From contig CAVYVZ010000004.1 of NCBI GenBank assembly GCA_963772065.1, forward strand, positions 496,001 to 560,000: DNA of 64,000 nucleotides. Direction: 5' to 3'. The notes beneath the pieces were generated by a model. That model searched no databases. It was not told the DNA's origin and worked only from the letters and a program-made list of their open reading frames with translations. Of the stretch, positions 9,378 to 19,002 are shown in pieces (position 1 is the stretch's first letter; every line of letters begins with the position of its first letter). This stretch comes from CAVYVZ01 sp963772065. GTDB lineage: Bacteria; Acidobacteriota; Vicinamibacteria; Vicinamibacterales; UBA2999. Position numbers and translations under genes: made by a program.

Positions 9378-11851
9378 AGCCGCGCGCCCAGGTACGCGCA
9401 GACGCGCAGCAGGTCCGCGAAGACGCCGCCCGCCGTCACCGCCGGGCCGGCACCCGGACCCTGCACCACGAGCGGATTGCGGTCGTAGCGCGAGGTGACG
9501 AAGCGCACGACGTTATCGGTTGGGTTGATGTTCGCGAACGCGTGCGTGCCCTCGAACTCCTGGAGCCCGACGCTGGCGCGGCCGGTTTCGGCATCGAGCG
9601 CGCCGACGTAGCGAAGCACGCGTCCTCTGTTCCGCGCCGCTTCCAGCCGCGCCAGCATCGGAGCATCGAGCTCCGACAGCCGATCGAGAAACGTCTGCGT
9701 GTCGCACTCGGTGAGGCTCGGAGGGACGAGGCCGGTCAGCTCGATGTCGTGCAGCTCGAGGCGAAGACCCATTTCCCGTCCCAGAATGATCAACTTCCGC
9801 GCGACGTCCATGCCGGAGAGATCGTCGCGCGGGTCGGGCTCGGTGTAGCCGCTCGCCTTGGCCTCGCGGACAACGGCTGAGAACGGAATGCGGCCGTCCC
9901 AGGCGCTGAACAAATACGACAACGTTCCCGACAGCATCCCCTCGATGCGTCGGATCTGGTCCCCCGTTTCGCGCAAGTCGCGAAGGGTCTGAATGATCGG
10001 CAGCCCTGCGCCCACCGTGGCTTCGTACAGGTAATGCGATCCACCGTCCCGAATCGCCTGTCTGAGCGTCTGATAGAAGCAGAGGTCGGCGCTGTTCGCC
10101 TTCTTGTTCGGCGTCACGACGTGGATGCCGGCGGCAAGCCAGCGCGGATAATTCTTCGCCACCTCGAAGCTCGCCGAGCAGTCCACGATCACGGCGTGTG
10201 GCAGGTGGTCGGCATGAATGTGATCCACGAATCGCTCGCTGTCGGCGGCGATGCCGCCGGCGAGCGAGTCGCGCCATGTCTCCAACCGGCAGGCGGGATC
10301 GGCGAGGACCATCCGGCTCGAGGTCATGATCCCGCGCACCCGCAGGTCGAGATTGGATGCCTCGCGGAACCGGGCAGCCTGCGAGGCCAGCTGATCGAGG
10401 AAGGCGCCGCCCACGAAGCCCGGTCCGATCACGCCGATCGAGATCGTATGCGGCGACAGATAGAAACCCGAGTGCACCGCCCTCAATGCGCGCGTGGTCT
10501 GCCGCTCGTCGATCACGACCGAGATGTTGCGCTCGGAGGAGCCCTGTGCGATGGCGCGGATGTTGACGCCCGCGGAGCCGAGAGACCCGAACACCTTCGC
10601 GGCCACGCCCGGCGTTCCCGCCATGCCGTCGCCGACGACCGACAGGATGCTGCACTGCGGCGACACCTCCACCTTCTGCATCTGTCCGCGTGCCAGCTCC
10701 GTGGCAAACGCCTGCCGGACAATGCGCTCGGCTTTCTCTGCTTCAACCTGCGGGATCGCGAAGCAGATCGAGTGCTCGGAGCTGCCCTGCGAAATGAGGA
10801 TCACCGAGATGCCACCCTCGCGAAGCGCGCCGAACAGGCGCTGCGCGGTACCGGGGACGCCGATCATGCCGGCGCCTTCCACGTTGACGAGCGCCATGCG
10901 CTCGATGCTGGTGATGCCCTTGACGGTGTGATTGGAGACCGGCGCGGCGCAGATCACCGAGCCGCCGCGATCCGGCGCGAACGTGTTGCGTATCCAGATC
11001 GGAATGCCCTTCTCGACCGCAGGCGCCATCGTCTGCGGATGGATGACCTTCGCCCCGAAGTACGCCAGCTCCATCGCTTCCTGATAGGACAGAGCGTCGA
11101 TGACGGTCGCATCGGGCACGCGCCGCGGGTCGGCGCTCAATACGCCATCGACGTCCGTCCAGATCACGATCTCGTCGGCTTCGACCAGCTCGGCGAAGAT
11201 GGAGGCCGAGAAGTCGCTGCCGTTCCGACCGAGCGTCGTCTGCAGCCCGTGAGGATCGCGGGCGACGAACCCCGGGACAATGACCGTCAGCGCTGCGTCC
11301 TGCGGGATGAGGCGTGCGGCGTTCCTCCGCGATTCCTCCCAGCACACACCGGGGCCGAGAGCCGTCCATTCGACCTGCACGATGTCACGCGAGTCGAGCC
11401 AATGGACCGGGCCCGGCCGCCGGCCGCGGCTCGCAAGGTAGCGGCTGAAGAGACGCGTGGACCAGATCTCGCCGAAGCCGGCGACCAGATCACGCACGGG
11501 CGCCGACGCCGAACGGATCAACCGCACCGTCTGCATGATGCCGCTGATGTCGAGCAGGTCGCGGTCGAGCTCCGCGGCGTATTCGTCGAGAGCGGCCCGA
11601 TCGAGCAACGTGCTCGCAATCTCGACGTGCCTCGCGCGCAGCGACTCGATATCGACGGCGACGTCGCGATCCTGGCGTTCCGCGGCCGCGGTCAGCGCGA
11701 GGAGGTCGTCGGTCACCCCGCGGCACGCCGACAGCACGACGACGAGCCGGGGCCGTGCATCCGATTCCAGTATCTGGGCGACACGTTGCATGCACGCGGC
11801 GTCCGCGACGCTGGATCCCCCGAACTTATGAACGCGCCAAAGATGAGCCAC
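9374..11851 (-). CDS. thrA: Bifunctional aspartokinase / homoserine dehydrogenase
   Basis: Fusion enzyme of 825 residues that catalyses the first and third steps from aspartate to homoserine. The aspartokinase part begins VHKFGGSSVADA, a kinase hallmark, and is followed by two ACT domains (near 320-465: VNVEGAGMIGVPG and SVVGDGMAGTPGVA) that normally bind threonine. The dehydrogenase starts with the NAD(P) motif IGPGFVGGAFLDQL near 475 and contains NKKANS and GMLSGTLSYLF. It is the length of E. coli ThrA. It is the first gene of thrA-thrB and is divergent from the M49 peptidase gene across about 27 bp. Confidence 0.95.
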   Translation of the reverse strand: MAHLWRVHKFGGSSVADAACMQRVAQILESDARPRLVVVLSACRGVTDDLLALTAAAERQDRDVAVDIESLRARHVEIASTLLDRAALDEYAAELDRDLLDISGIMQTVRLIRSASAPVRDLVAGFGEIWSTRLFSRYLASRGRRPGPVHWLDSRDIVQVEWTALGPGVCWEESRRNAARLIPQDAALTVIVPGFVARDPHGLQTTLGRNGSDFSASIFAELVEADEIVIWTDVDGVLSADPRRVPDATVIDALSYQEAMELAYFGAKVIHPQTMAPAVEKGIPIWIRNTFAPDRGGSVICAAPVSNHTVKGITSIERMALVNVEGAGMIGVPGTAQRLFGALREGGISVILISQGSSEHSICFAIPQVEAEKAERIVRQAFATELARGQMQKVEVSPQCSILSVVGDGMAGTPGVAAKVFGSLGSAGVNIRAIAQGSSERNISVVIDERQTTRALRAVHSGFYLSPHTISIGVIGPGFVGGAFLDQLASQAARFREASNLDLRVRGIMTSSRMVLADPACRLETWRDSLAGGIAADSERFVDHIHADHLPHAVIVDCSASFEVAKNYPRWLAAGIHVVTPNKKANSADLCFYQTLRQAIRDGGSHYLYEATVGAGLPIIQTLRDLRETGDQIRRIEGMLSGTLSYLFSAWDGRIPFSAVVREAKASGYTEPDPRDDLSGMDVARKLIILGREMGLRLELHDIELTGLVPPSLTECDTQTFLDRLSELDAPMLARLEAARNRGRVLRYVGALDAETGRASVGLQEFEGTHAFANINPTDNVVRFVTSRYDRNPLVVQGPGAGPAVTAGGVFADLLRVCAYLGARL

Positions 11852-11878
11852 CGAAGTAAATTATCAGAAGGTGAGCCG

Positions 11879-13866
11879 ATGTTGATGAGTCGACTGCTGG
11901 TACTGGCCCTCGCCGGGCTCATGTTGCAACCTTCTGCCGTTACGCCGGAGCGGCCGTACCTGCTCGAGCGGGTCGATGACGCCGCGGTCGTGCAGCTGTA
12001 TGCAGACGGCTTCGCCGACCTGCCACTGAAGGAGAAGACCCTCATCTGGCATCTGTACGAGGCCGCGCTGGCCGGTCGCGACATCTATCTTCGACCAGAA
12101 GCACCCGCTCGCGCTCGACATGCGCGGGGTGATCGAAGCCGTCGTCCGCCATCCGCGAGGCGTCGACGCGGCAACCCTGAAGGCCGTGCAGCGCTATGCG
12201 AAGCTGTTCTGGATCAACAGCGGGCCGTACAACAATCTCACCGCACGGAAGTTCGTCCTCGAGTCGTCGCCGGAGGCGCTGGAGGCGGCGGCGAACGTCG
12301 CCGCGAAGAACGGAGCCGATCTACCGCTGCGCGACGGCGAACCGGTTCGCGCGCTGATTGCCCGGCTGGCTCCGATGTTCTTCGATCCTGCCGTCGATCC
12401 CATCGTCACGAGCAAGAACCCGCCGCCCGGCAAGGATGTGCTCAGCGCCAGCGCGAACAATCTGTATTCGAACGTGACGATGGCCGATCTCAACGGCTTC
12501 ACCGAAAAGTTCGGGCTGAATTCCCGGCTCGCGAAGGTGGACGGCAAACTGGTCGAGGAAGTGTACCGGGCCAACGGCCGGTACGGCGCGCAGATTGCGG
12601 CGATCGTGAAGCATCTCGAGGCTGCGATTCCGTTCGCGCCCGAGCCGACGGCCAACGCGCTGCGCGCGCTCATTCGGTTCTACCAGACGGGCGAGACGGA
12701 AGATCGGGTCAAGTACGACATCGCCTGGGTCCAGGACAAGAACTCCGCGGTCGACACGGTGAACGGCTTCATCGAGGTCTACCTCGACCCGCGTGGCATC
12801 AAGGGTTCGTGGGAGGGGATCGTCTCCTATGTGAACAAGACGAAGACGGAGCGGATCCGCCGGATCGCCGACAGCGCGCAATGGTTCGAGGATCGAATGC
12901 CGTGGGATCCGAAGTACCGCAAGCCGGAAGTGCGCGGGATCGTCGCGAACGCCATCGACGTCGTGATCGAAACGGGCGATGCGGGCCCGGTGACCGCCAT
13001 CGGCATCAACCTGCCGAACGACCAGGCGATCCGTGAACAGCACGGCAGCAAGTCGGTTTCGCTGTCGAACGTCATCGAAGCGAACGACAAGGCGACGCCG
13101 TCGACGATGCGGAGCGAGTTCGCGTGGAGCCCTGAAGAGTCGGCGCGCGCGGCGAAGTGGGGAGCGTTCGCGGGCGAGCTCCATACGGACTTGCATGAGG
13201 TCATCGGCCACGCCTCGGGCCGCGTGTCCGAGCGGCTGAAGGGCACACCGCAGGAAGCCCTGAAAGAGCATTTCTCCGCCCTCGAGGAAGGGCGCGCCGA
13301 CCTCGTGGCGCTCTCCTTCATCGCCGATCCTCGCCTGGCGGAGCTGAAGGTCCTCCCCGCCGCGGATCAGGCCGAAATCGCGCGCACCGAATATGAGGCC
13401 TATACGCGGCAGGCGATCACGCAGCTGCGCCGCGTGCGTGACCGCAACGAGCTCGAAGAAGATCACATGCGCAACCGCCAGATGGTAGTGCGGTGGCTCA
13501 TGGCGAACACGAAGGCGATCGAGGAGCGGAAGCGCGGCGGGAAGACGTATTACGTGATGGTTGACCCCAAGGCGTTCCGCCAGGGCGTGGGGCGGCTCCT
13601 CGCGGAGGTGCAGCGCATCAAGGCCGAGGGAGACTACGACGCAGCGAAGAAGCTGTTCGAGGCCTATGGGGTGCACTTCGACCCGAAGCTGCGTGACGAA
13701 GTCGTCGCGCGGGTCGAGAAGCTGAATCTCACCTCGTACACCGGCTTCGTCATGCCGAAGCTGACGCCGGTCGTTGGGCCCGACGGAACGATCACCGACG
13801 TGAAGATCTCGTACCCGCGAGATCTCACGACGCAGATGCTCGAGGTACTCGGCTCCGAAGCGGTAA
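11879..13866 (+). CDS. Dipeptidyl peptidase III-like M49 metallopeptidase (two frameshifts)
   Basis: The zinc site is HEVIGH (the HEXXGH form unique to M49) with the second ligand in EEGRAD, so this is a DPP III relative. The start at 11879 has AGAAGG ahead of it and yields a hydrophobic N-terminus (SRLLVLALAGLML), suggesting export. That start lies in a different frame from most of the gene. Dropping one base near 12089 (TATCTTC) joins GRDIY to FDQKHPLALDMRGV. A second extra G at 13844-13845 (GAGGTACTC) hides the natural end: with it removed the protein ends QMLEYSAPKR and stops at 13864-13866. Restored length is 661 residues. It probably releases dipeptides from short peptides in the periplasm. 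Confidence 0.88.
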
Positions 13867-15134
13867 CCATGCGCCGGCGGCGGCGGCCGAACTCGGGCGC
13901 TTCGGTTACGCACAAGCCGAGAATCCGGAACGACTCGAGGAGCGCTCGCAGGCCCGTTCGCCGCAGCTCGGGTGCCGCCGTTCCGACCTCGGGAAAACCG
14001 TCCGCGGTCGGCGTCGCGGTTTCCCAGTTGCGGAACAGGCGTCCCCAGGCGCTGTCGAGCGCCTTCCGCATCGCGAGCTTTCCCTTCAGCGGATACCAGA
14101 AGCTGTCGTGATACAGCACGCTCGCGATGTACGCCCACGGCGCCAGGAACGTCTTGAGCGACCATTCGATCGGCTTCTTCAGCCGCCCCCAGTAGATTTT
14201 GTGCTGCATGCGCGACGCGAACGTCATCTCGCGAAACGGCCCCGCGAAATGCCAGTTCTCCGCGCCGGCCTCCGCGTCGCCGACGATCTCGATGTCGCGC
14301 GGGTCGCCGCAGCCGAGGCCGAGGTCGTGCGCCAGGCGGATGTACTTGATCGAGAGCGGATCCATCCCCATCAGCTTTGCCGCCACCGCGTCGATCGCAA
14401 CCTGATCATCGCTCGCGAGGATCACGTTCTTCACGTGAGGCACCATGCAGCGGGGACCCGGTCCGTCGCCGGCGAACGTACCGTCCATCACGGCGAAGAT
14501 CCCGCGGTGGATCGCCTTCTGGATCATCAGCAGGTCGACCAGCGTCTCGTGGATCACCGGGTGCGTCCAATGCCGGTGCTCGTTGAGCAGGCCGCCGAAG
14601 GCGTTCTTCATGGCGCCGGTGGTCGTGGTGAAGATGTGGGTCTTCACCGTCGGCAGATGGATGATGTTCTCACCGATGAAGCGGCGCGGAATCGCGAACC
14701 CCTTCGGGATAGACCTCGTTGAGGCAGAGAAACTTCTTCGTCAGATCGCCGACCGCGTCGCGGATCGCGATCCACTCTTCGCCCTCGTAGAGATGCAGGT
14801 TGCGAAGGCCATGGGCCTGCACCACGTTCAGCTGTTTGTTCTCGCGCTCGCCGAGGTGCGCGTCGATGACGACCGTGCGGTTATGGCAGGCGTGCATGAG
14901 GTCGTGGCGGAAGCCATCGCGGGTCATGGCGCGGATGACGCCGTCGAGTTGCCAGGGAGTCGTGGAGCTGCCGGGAAAAAAGAAATGCCAGGAGATGTTC
15001 ACCTTGAGCGCGGTATCGACGTCTTTCGGGAGAACCTGCTGGTACCCGGCGAGATTCAGGAGCTCGTGGTAATCCCTGAAAACGGTAGCTGGGGTGGTTC
15101 TGAGGACGGCGACGCGGGACCGTGCAACTGGCAC
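13825..15134 (-). CDS. DUF362 domain protein (frameshifted)
   Basis: An N-terminal part (15134 to about 14700) ends in FLCLNEVYPEG and the remainder (from about 14698) begins FAIPRRFIGENIIHLPTVKTH. One extra base in the CCCC run at 14699-14702 separates them. The joined protein has DUF362 features: TVKTHIFTTTTGAMKN, then DGTFAGDGPGPRCMVP and the SDDQVAIDAVAAKLMGMDP segment. DUF362 proteins are often linked with iron-sulfur or redox maturation, but no function is established, and no CxxC cluster is visible here. Removing the extra base at 13845, as needed for the facing peptidase gene, also gives this gene a nearby TGA at 13825, for 435 residues. The two genes converge and overlap by about 40 bp. 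Confidence 0.78.
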
Positions 15135-15160
15135 AGGGCCAGTCTATCAGGCGCGCTTTA

Positions 15161-15838
15161 TCAGCGGCCGTGCGGGGCGTGATCGACGAGCGTTCGCCAG
15201 CCGACCATGGCGCGCTCCTGGTTCTGGGCGAGCGATCCGCCGCACCAGAGCGTGCCGGACGTGCGGGTCGTGCTCCCAATCCCGGTCCAGACGCGCTGCA
15301 CGTGGACGCTGACCTCGCACATCGGCACTTTCAACGTGAAGACAGGCGGGAGCGCGGCACGATCCTTCGCCGCGAGCTCGAGACGAACGCCCTCGTAGCT
15401 CACGTCGATGATCCGCGTCGGCACGCCTTCGACGGTCGCCGGCATCGGCGGAACAGCTTTCCGCATGCAGCGGCGCATCGGCCGTCCTTCCGCGAGGGCC
15501 AGCGTGACGGCGAGCAGCAGCGCGCCGCGTTCGATCGGCCGCAGCAGGTAGGTGGCACCGCGGCGCTCGGCCTCGACCTCGGCCTCCACGTCCTCGTCCC
15601 CAATCACCATCACCGGACGAGGCGTCGGCCGGTAGCGCGCGACGTGCATGAGCGATCCCACCGTCATCAGCTCGCTATCGACGATGAGCATTTCGAAGTT
15701 GAGGGCCTCGAGGTCGCGCGGCGCCGCCGACGGCGACGGCACCTGGATCGCGTGGTAACCGCCGGCGTCGAGCCATTCCACGAGCGTGGCACGCTCGACG
15801 TGCGATCGGGTGGCGACGGCAATCCGCGTCCGGGCCAT
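15161..15838 (-). CDS. Receiver-like protein with C-terminal PilZ-like domain
   Basis: I take the ATG at 15838 (MARTRIAVATR), giving 225 residues; the open frame upstream lacks homology-like composition. Residues 1-120 resemble a degenerate response-regulator fold (FEMLIVDSELM, PVMVIGDEDVE, GATYLLRPIERGAL) in which the acidic pocket and phospho-aspartate are not obvious. The rest resembles PilZ: an arginine-rich RRCMRK start, IIDVSYEGVRLEL in the place of the usual D-S-x-G-G motif, and a closing beta strand (VHVQRVWTG). It could sense cyclic di-GMP, but the second motif is imperfect. It follows the GT-C gene by 130 bp on the same strand. Confidence 0.6.
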   Translation of the reverse strand: MARTRIAVATRSHVERATLVEWLDAGGYHAIQVPSPSAAPRDLEALNFEMLIVDSELMTVGSLMHVARYRPTPRPVMVIGDEDVEAEVEAERRGATYLLRPIERGALLLAVTLALAEGRPMRRCMRKAVPPMPATVEGVPTRIIDVSYEGVRLELAAKDRAALPPVFTLKVPMCEVSVHVQRVWTGIGSTTRTSGTLWCGGSLAQNQERAMVGWRTLVDHAPHGR

Positions 15839-15968
15839 ACGCTCGGCCCACGTGCAAGCACGTTGCCGCGTCCAAATGCCCGCCGCTGCGCGTCGCCGCG
15901 TGCGGCTGCGCACGTCGCCATCACAATGTTGTCGCCACTTCCGCGGAAATGTGATCGCCCTGGCGACT

Positions 15969-17514
15969 TCATCGGCCCGAGGACGGAAGTCGATCCGCAA
16001 GGTCCAGAATCGCCCTATTGAGCGAGGCGGCCGAATCGGTGTCGGCGAGCACGGCGAGCACTTCGCGGAGATATGGCTCCTCACGCTCGGTCAACCGGAA
16101 CAGCGCCCCGGTGCGAGCATCCCAGCGGAGCGCGATCGCGGGAGGCCGGTCCTCGCGGACGAGCCATACCCGCAGCGTCTCCCGCGTGAAGGCCTCCCAC
16201 TGCCCGCGGCAGCAGTGCAGGAGGTGTGGCGACACGACCATGGCGCGGCCCTCCACCGCGCTGCTGACGAACGGCGGCCGAAGCACGAACGGCAGCGCCC
16301 ATTCCCAGCTTGCCACCGGCGCCGTGACGACGATGAGCGCGCCAGGCGGCGCGGCCAGGACTTCGCGCTCCAGGTCAACGACCGCCTTGTGCGAGACGAA
16401 CGCACGCGTTTCCCACTCGCCGACCACGCGCACGAGTTGCGACGCATACGCTGTCAGCAGGAACCCCGCCGCGAGCGCCGACGCGGCACGAACGAGCCGC
16501 CGCCGGGGCACGAGATCGATTGCCAGCCCGAGCAGAATCGCCCACGCCATCGACGCAACATAGATGTGCCGCGGCGATTCGTAGCCCGCGACGACGATCG
16601 GAGCGATGCTGAGCGCCCACCAGAACACGCCGAAGAACAACGTCGTGCGGGGCGCGGCCCAGAGGAGCACAGCGAGGAGCGACGCCGCCAGCGCCAGGAG
16701 CACCGGCGTGGCATTCGCGACGTCGCCGAACATCATCCGGCACAGGTGACGGACGACGAGCGTGCCGAAGTATCCGAGACTGGACGAGGTGAGCTGGCTC
16801 TCGCGCGCGACCTCGCCAAGGAGGACGTAGCGCAGCGCGAGATAGGCGATCGTCAGCATCGCGAACGGCACGTAGGGACGCAGCCACGCCCACGAGAGAC
16901 GCACCGGCCCTCGGCCCACGATCGCGTCGTACAGGACGAGCACCGGTCCGAGGACGATGGTGGTCTGCTTCGTGAAGAGCGCGACGAAGAAGACCGCAAC
17001 GCTCGCCCAGTAGCAGCGCGCGTCACCGCGCTGCCGCCACCGCGTGTAGAGCAGAAAGGCACTGAGATACACGAACGCGGGGAGCGAATCGACGCGCCCC
17101 GTGACCCACGCCACGCTCTCCGCCTGCGTCGGCAGCAGGACGAAGACCAGCGCTGCGAATGTCGCGGCAAGGATTCCGAGCCCGGCAGCCGACCGGGCGA
17201 TCGACAGCACCAGCAGGCCGCTGCCTGCATGCAGCGCGACGTTCATGATGTGGTTGGCGACCGGCGACGCGGCCCCCCAGAGCGCGCTCACCTGGTAGGT
17301 CAGCGCCGGAAACGGGCGGATCTCGTCGAGCGTGAAGCCCCAGATGTCGTCCATCCACGTCGACACGAACCAGCGCGGAAAGTACCGACCACGGCTTCCG
17401 TGACAGCAGCCAGACCACGCCGAAATCGTCCTGGATGAAGTAGTCGTTCAGGGTCGGGAGATACGGAACGACAGCGGCGAGACAGACGATGAGCCTCGCG
17501 AGGGTGGGGGTCAC
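15969..17514 (-). CDS. Integral-membrane GT-C-type glycosyltransferase (frameshifted)
   Basis: The N-terminus (17514 on) reads VPYLPTLNDYFIQDDFGVVW, the short loop with paired acidic residues seen in GT-C/PMT-like transferases. About ten hydrophobic segments follow, with SVAVFFVALFTKQTTIVLGP and GVFWWALSIAPIVV among them, and a soluble C-terminal tail. One extra base in GTACC at 17382-17386 breaks the gene. Removing it turns KPWS into KPWSYFPRWFVSTWMDD and gives 514 residues. It probably uses a polyprenyl-linked sugar, consistent with the adjacent GT2 gene, but the acceptor is unknown. Array B separates it from that GT2 gene. Confidence 0.72.
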
Positions 17515-17615
17515 AGGGGAGATCAGGGAGGTCCGGGAGATCTATCAGTTCTCCTTGATCTCCCCGATCTCCCTGTGATTAGGATTTTGCTCCCTGATCT
17601 CCCCGATCTCCCTGT
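17512..17615. repeat. 9-bp-period inverted repeat array (array B)
   Basis: On the + strand 17512-17543 carries units of the type AGGGAGATC. From 17552 to 17572 and again from 17590 to 17615 it carries the complement, units of CTCCCTGAT with variants CTCCCCGAT and CTCCTTGAT, each block ending CTCCCTGTG. The arms can pair into an imperfect hairpin. The array covers the last 20 or so codons of the GT2 gene and stops at the start of the GT-C gene. Confidence 0.85.
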
Positions 17616-18333
17616 GGGCAGGACGCCCTCCCGCCGCGAGCCGCGAGCCCAGGATGAGCGCGATCATCCGAAGCCCGGTCCGGAGCGCGCCCTTGAAAGT
17701 TCCGGTGATTTTGGACTCGCCTACGCGCCCGCGGTAGTTCACCGGCACTTCGATGATTCTCAGACCACGCCTGAGGCCCGCGATGACCATCTGCGGCAGG
17801 AAGTGCGACCCTCCAATCGTGAGGTCGTCCTGAATCAGGGCGAGCGCCTCGCGCCGTGTCAGCCGCAGCGTGCACCCGCAGTCGCTCAGCGACGGCGCAT
17901 CGTAGAGCACCTGGATCATCTTGGCGACCCACCAGTTGCCGACGCGCAGGAACCACCCCATGTTCGCCTGCTCCCAGATCAGCTCGCGCGTGGTCCGGGT
18001 GCCGCAGACCATGTCGAAGTCGTCCGCGTAGGCCAGGAGCTTGAGCACGTCGCGCGCGACGAACGTGCCGTCGGGCTCCGCCATGATGATGAAGTCGCCG
18101 GTGGCCTCGCGGAGTCCACGCCGCAACGCCTGGCCGTAGCCCTGCGCCGGTTCCGCGATGACGCGCGCGCGCGTCAGCCGCGCCTCGTCCGACGTTCCGT
18201 CGCGCGAGTTGTTGTCGATGACGAGCACTTCGTCCACGACGCCCGTGGCGAAGAACTCCTCGACGGCCGAACGGATGTAGCGCTCCTCGTTGTACGCGGG
18301 AAGGATGATCGAGACCGTCTTCGAGCCGTACAC
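17545..18333 (-). CDS. Family 2 glycosyltransferase (polyprenyl-phosphate sugar synthase-like)
   Basis: GT-A fold transferase of 262 residues, opening VSIILPAYNEERYIRSAVEE with VIDNNSRDGTSDEA and the metal-binding region MAEPDGTF; GCTLRLTRREAL and PVNYRGRVGESKITG are typical of dolichyl-phosphate mannose synthase-like enzymes. No membrane anchor is evident. The GTG at 18333 directly follows the TGA of the methyltransferase gene (TGACGTG), so I use it. The last 22 or so residues (REIGEIREQNPNHREIGEIK) are translated from repeat array B and are probably not part of the ancestral domain. Likely makes a lipid-linked sugar for the neighbouring membrane transferase. Confidence 0.85.
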   Translation of the reverse strand: MYGSKTVSIILPAYNEERYIRSAVEEFFATGVVDEVLVIDNNSRDGTSDEARLTRARVIAEPAQGYGQALRRGLREATGDFIIMAEPDGTFVARDVLKLLAYADDFDMVCGTRTTRELIWEQANMGWFLRVGNWWVAKMIQVLYDAPSLSDCGCTLRLTRREALALIQDDLTIGGSHFLPQMVIAGLRRGLRIIEVPVNYRGRVGESKITGTFKGALRTGLRMIALILGSRLAAGGRPAHREIGEIREQNPNHREIGEIKEN

Positions 18334-18334
18334 G

Positions 18335-18967
18335 TCAGCCTCGGCGTGCGATGACGAGCATCTGTCCGGCCAGCGGCTTGATGGGCGACGCCAGATACCC
18401 GCGCACCAGCCAGCGCGTGATCGGCACACGCGAGCCGCGCATCGAGTACGGCAGAAACCGCGGCTTCACGTGATCGATCTCGAACCCGCGCGAGCGAAGC
18501 AGCGCCGGAAGGGATACGTCCGTGAACACCGACCGATGCGTGTAGTCGTCGAAATAACTGGATGAGGCGTAGCGGAAATTCGGCTGGATCACGATGACGC
18601 GCCCGTTCGGCCGCAGGAGGCCGCGCAGATCGCCGACGACCGCGGCCGCGACGTCGGGCTCGAAGTGTTCGAGGACGTTCGAGGCGAGCACGACGTCGAA
18701 GGACGCCGGGCCGAGCGAACGGAGATCGCGCGAGGCATCGAGGACGAGCGGCTCGACGCCGGCCGCGGTGTGGCGCGCCACGTCGGGCCAGACGTCGACG
18801 GCGACACGGCGCGCTCCGCGCACGGCGTTGATCCAGGTGCAATAGCCGGCGCCGACCTCGAGCACGTGCGCCTGGGGAGGAATCCACGACGCGAGATGAT
18901 CCGCCACCGCCTGCCAGACCACGGCGCGCGCGGGGTCTGGCGTCAGATGGACGTCATGGTAGGTCAT
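18335..18967 (-). CDS. SAM-dependent methyltransferase
   Basis: Class I methyltransferase of 210 residues: motif I VLEVGAGYCTW near residue 35, an acidic VAVDVWPD, then FDVVLASNVLEHFEPD, and the post-motif GLLRPNGRVIVIQPNFRY. I start at the ATG at 18967 (MTYHDVHLTP). The frame stays open much further upstream, but only as the antisense of the EamA gene. It lies between EamA and GT2 genes on the same strand and is next to the GT2 start, which suggests modification of a glycolipid or glycan. Confidence 0.85.
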   Translation of the reverse strand: MTYHDVHLTPDPARAVVWQAVADHLASWIPPQAHVLEVGAGYCTWINAVRGARRVAVDVWPDVARHTAAGVEPLVLDASRDLRSLGPASFDVVLASNVLEHFEPDVAAAVVGDLRGLLRPNGRVIVIQPNFRYASSSYFDDYTHRSVFTDVSLPALLRSRGFEIDHVKPRFLPYSMRGSRVPITRWLVRGYLASPIKPLAGQMLVIARRG

Positions 18968-19002
18968 CAACTGCGGGGCATCGTACCACGCGTCTCCCGT
19001 GG

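Noticed and set aside
10034..11878. A very long open frame on the + strand opposite thrA
   Set aside because: It is antisense to a fully conserved thrA and has the arginine- and histidine-rich composition of a shadow frame. Only its last part, from 11879, is real, as the start of the M49 gene.
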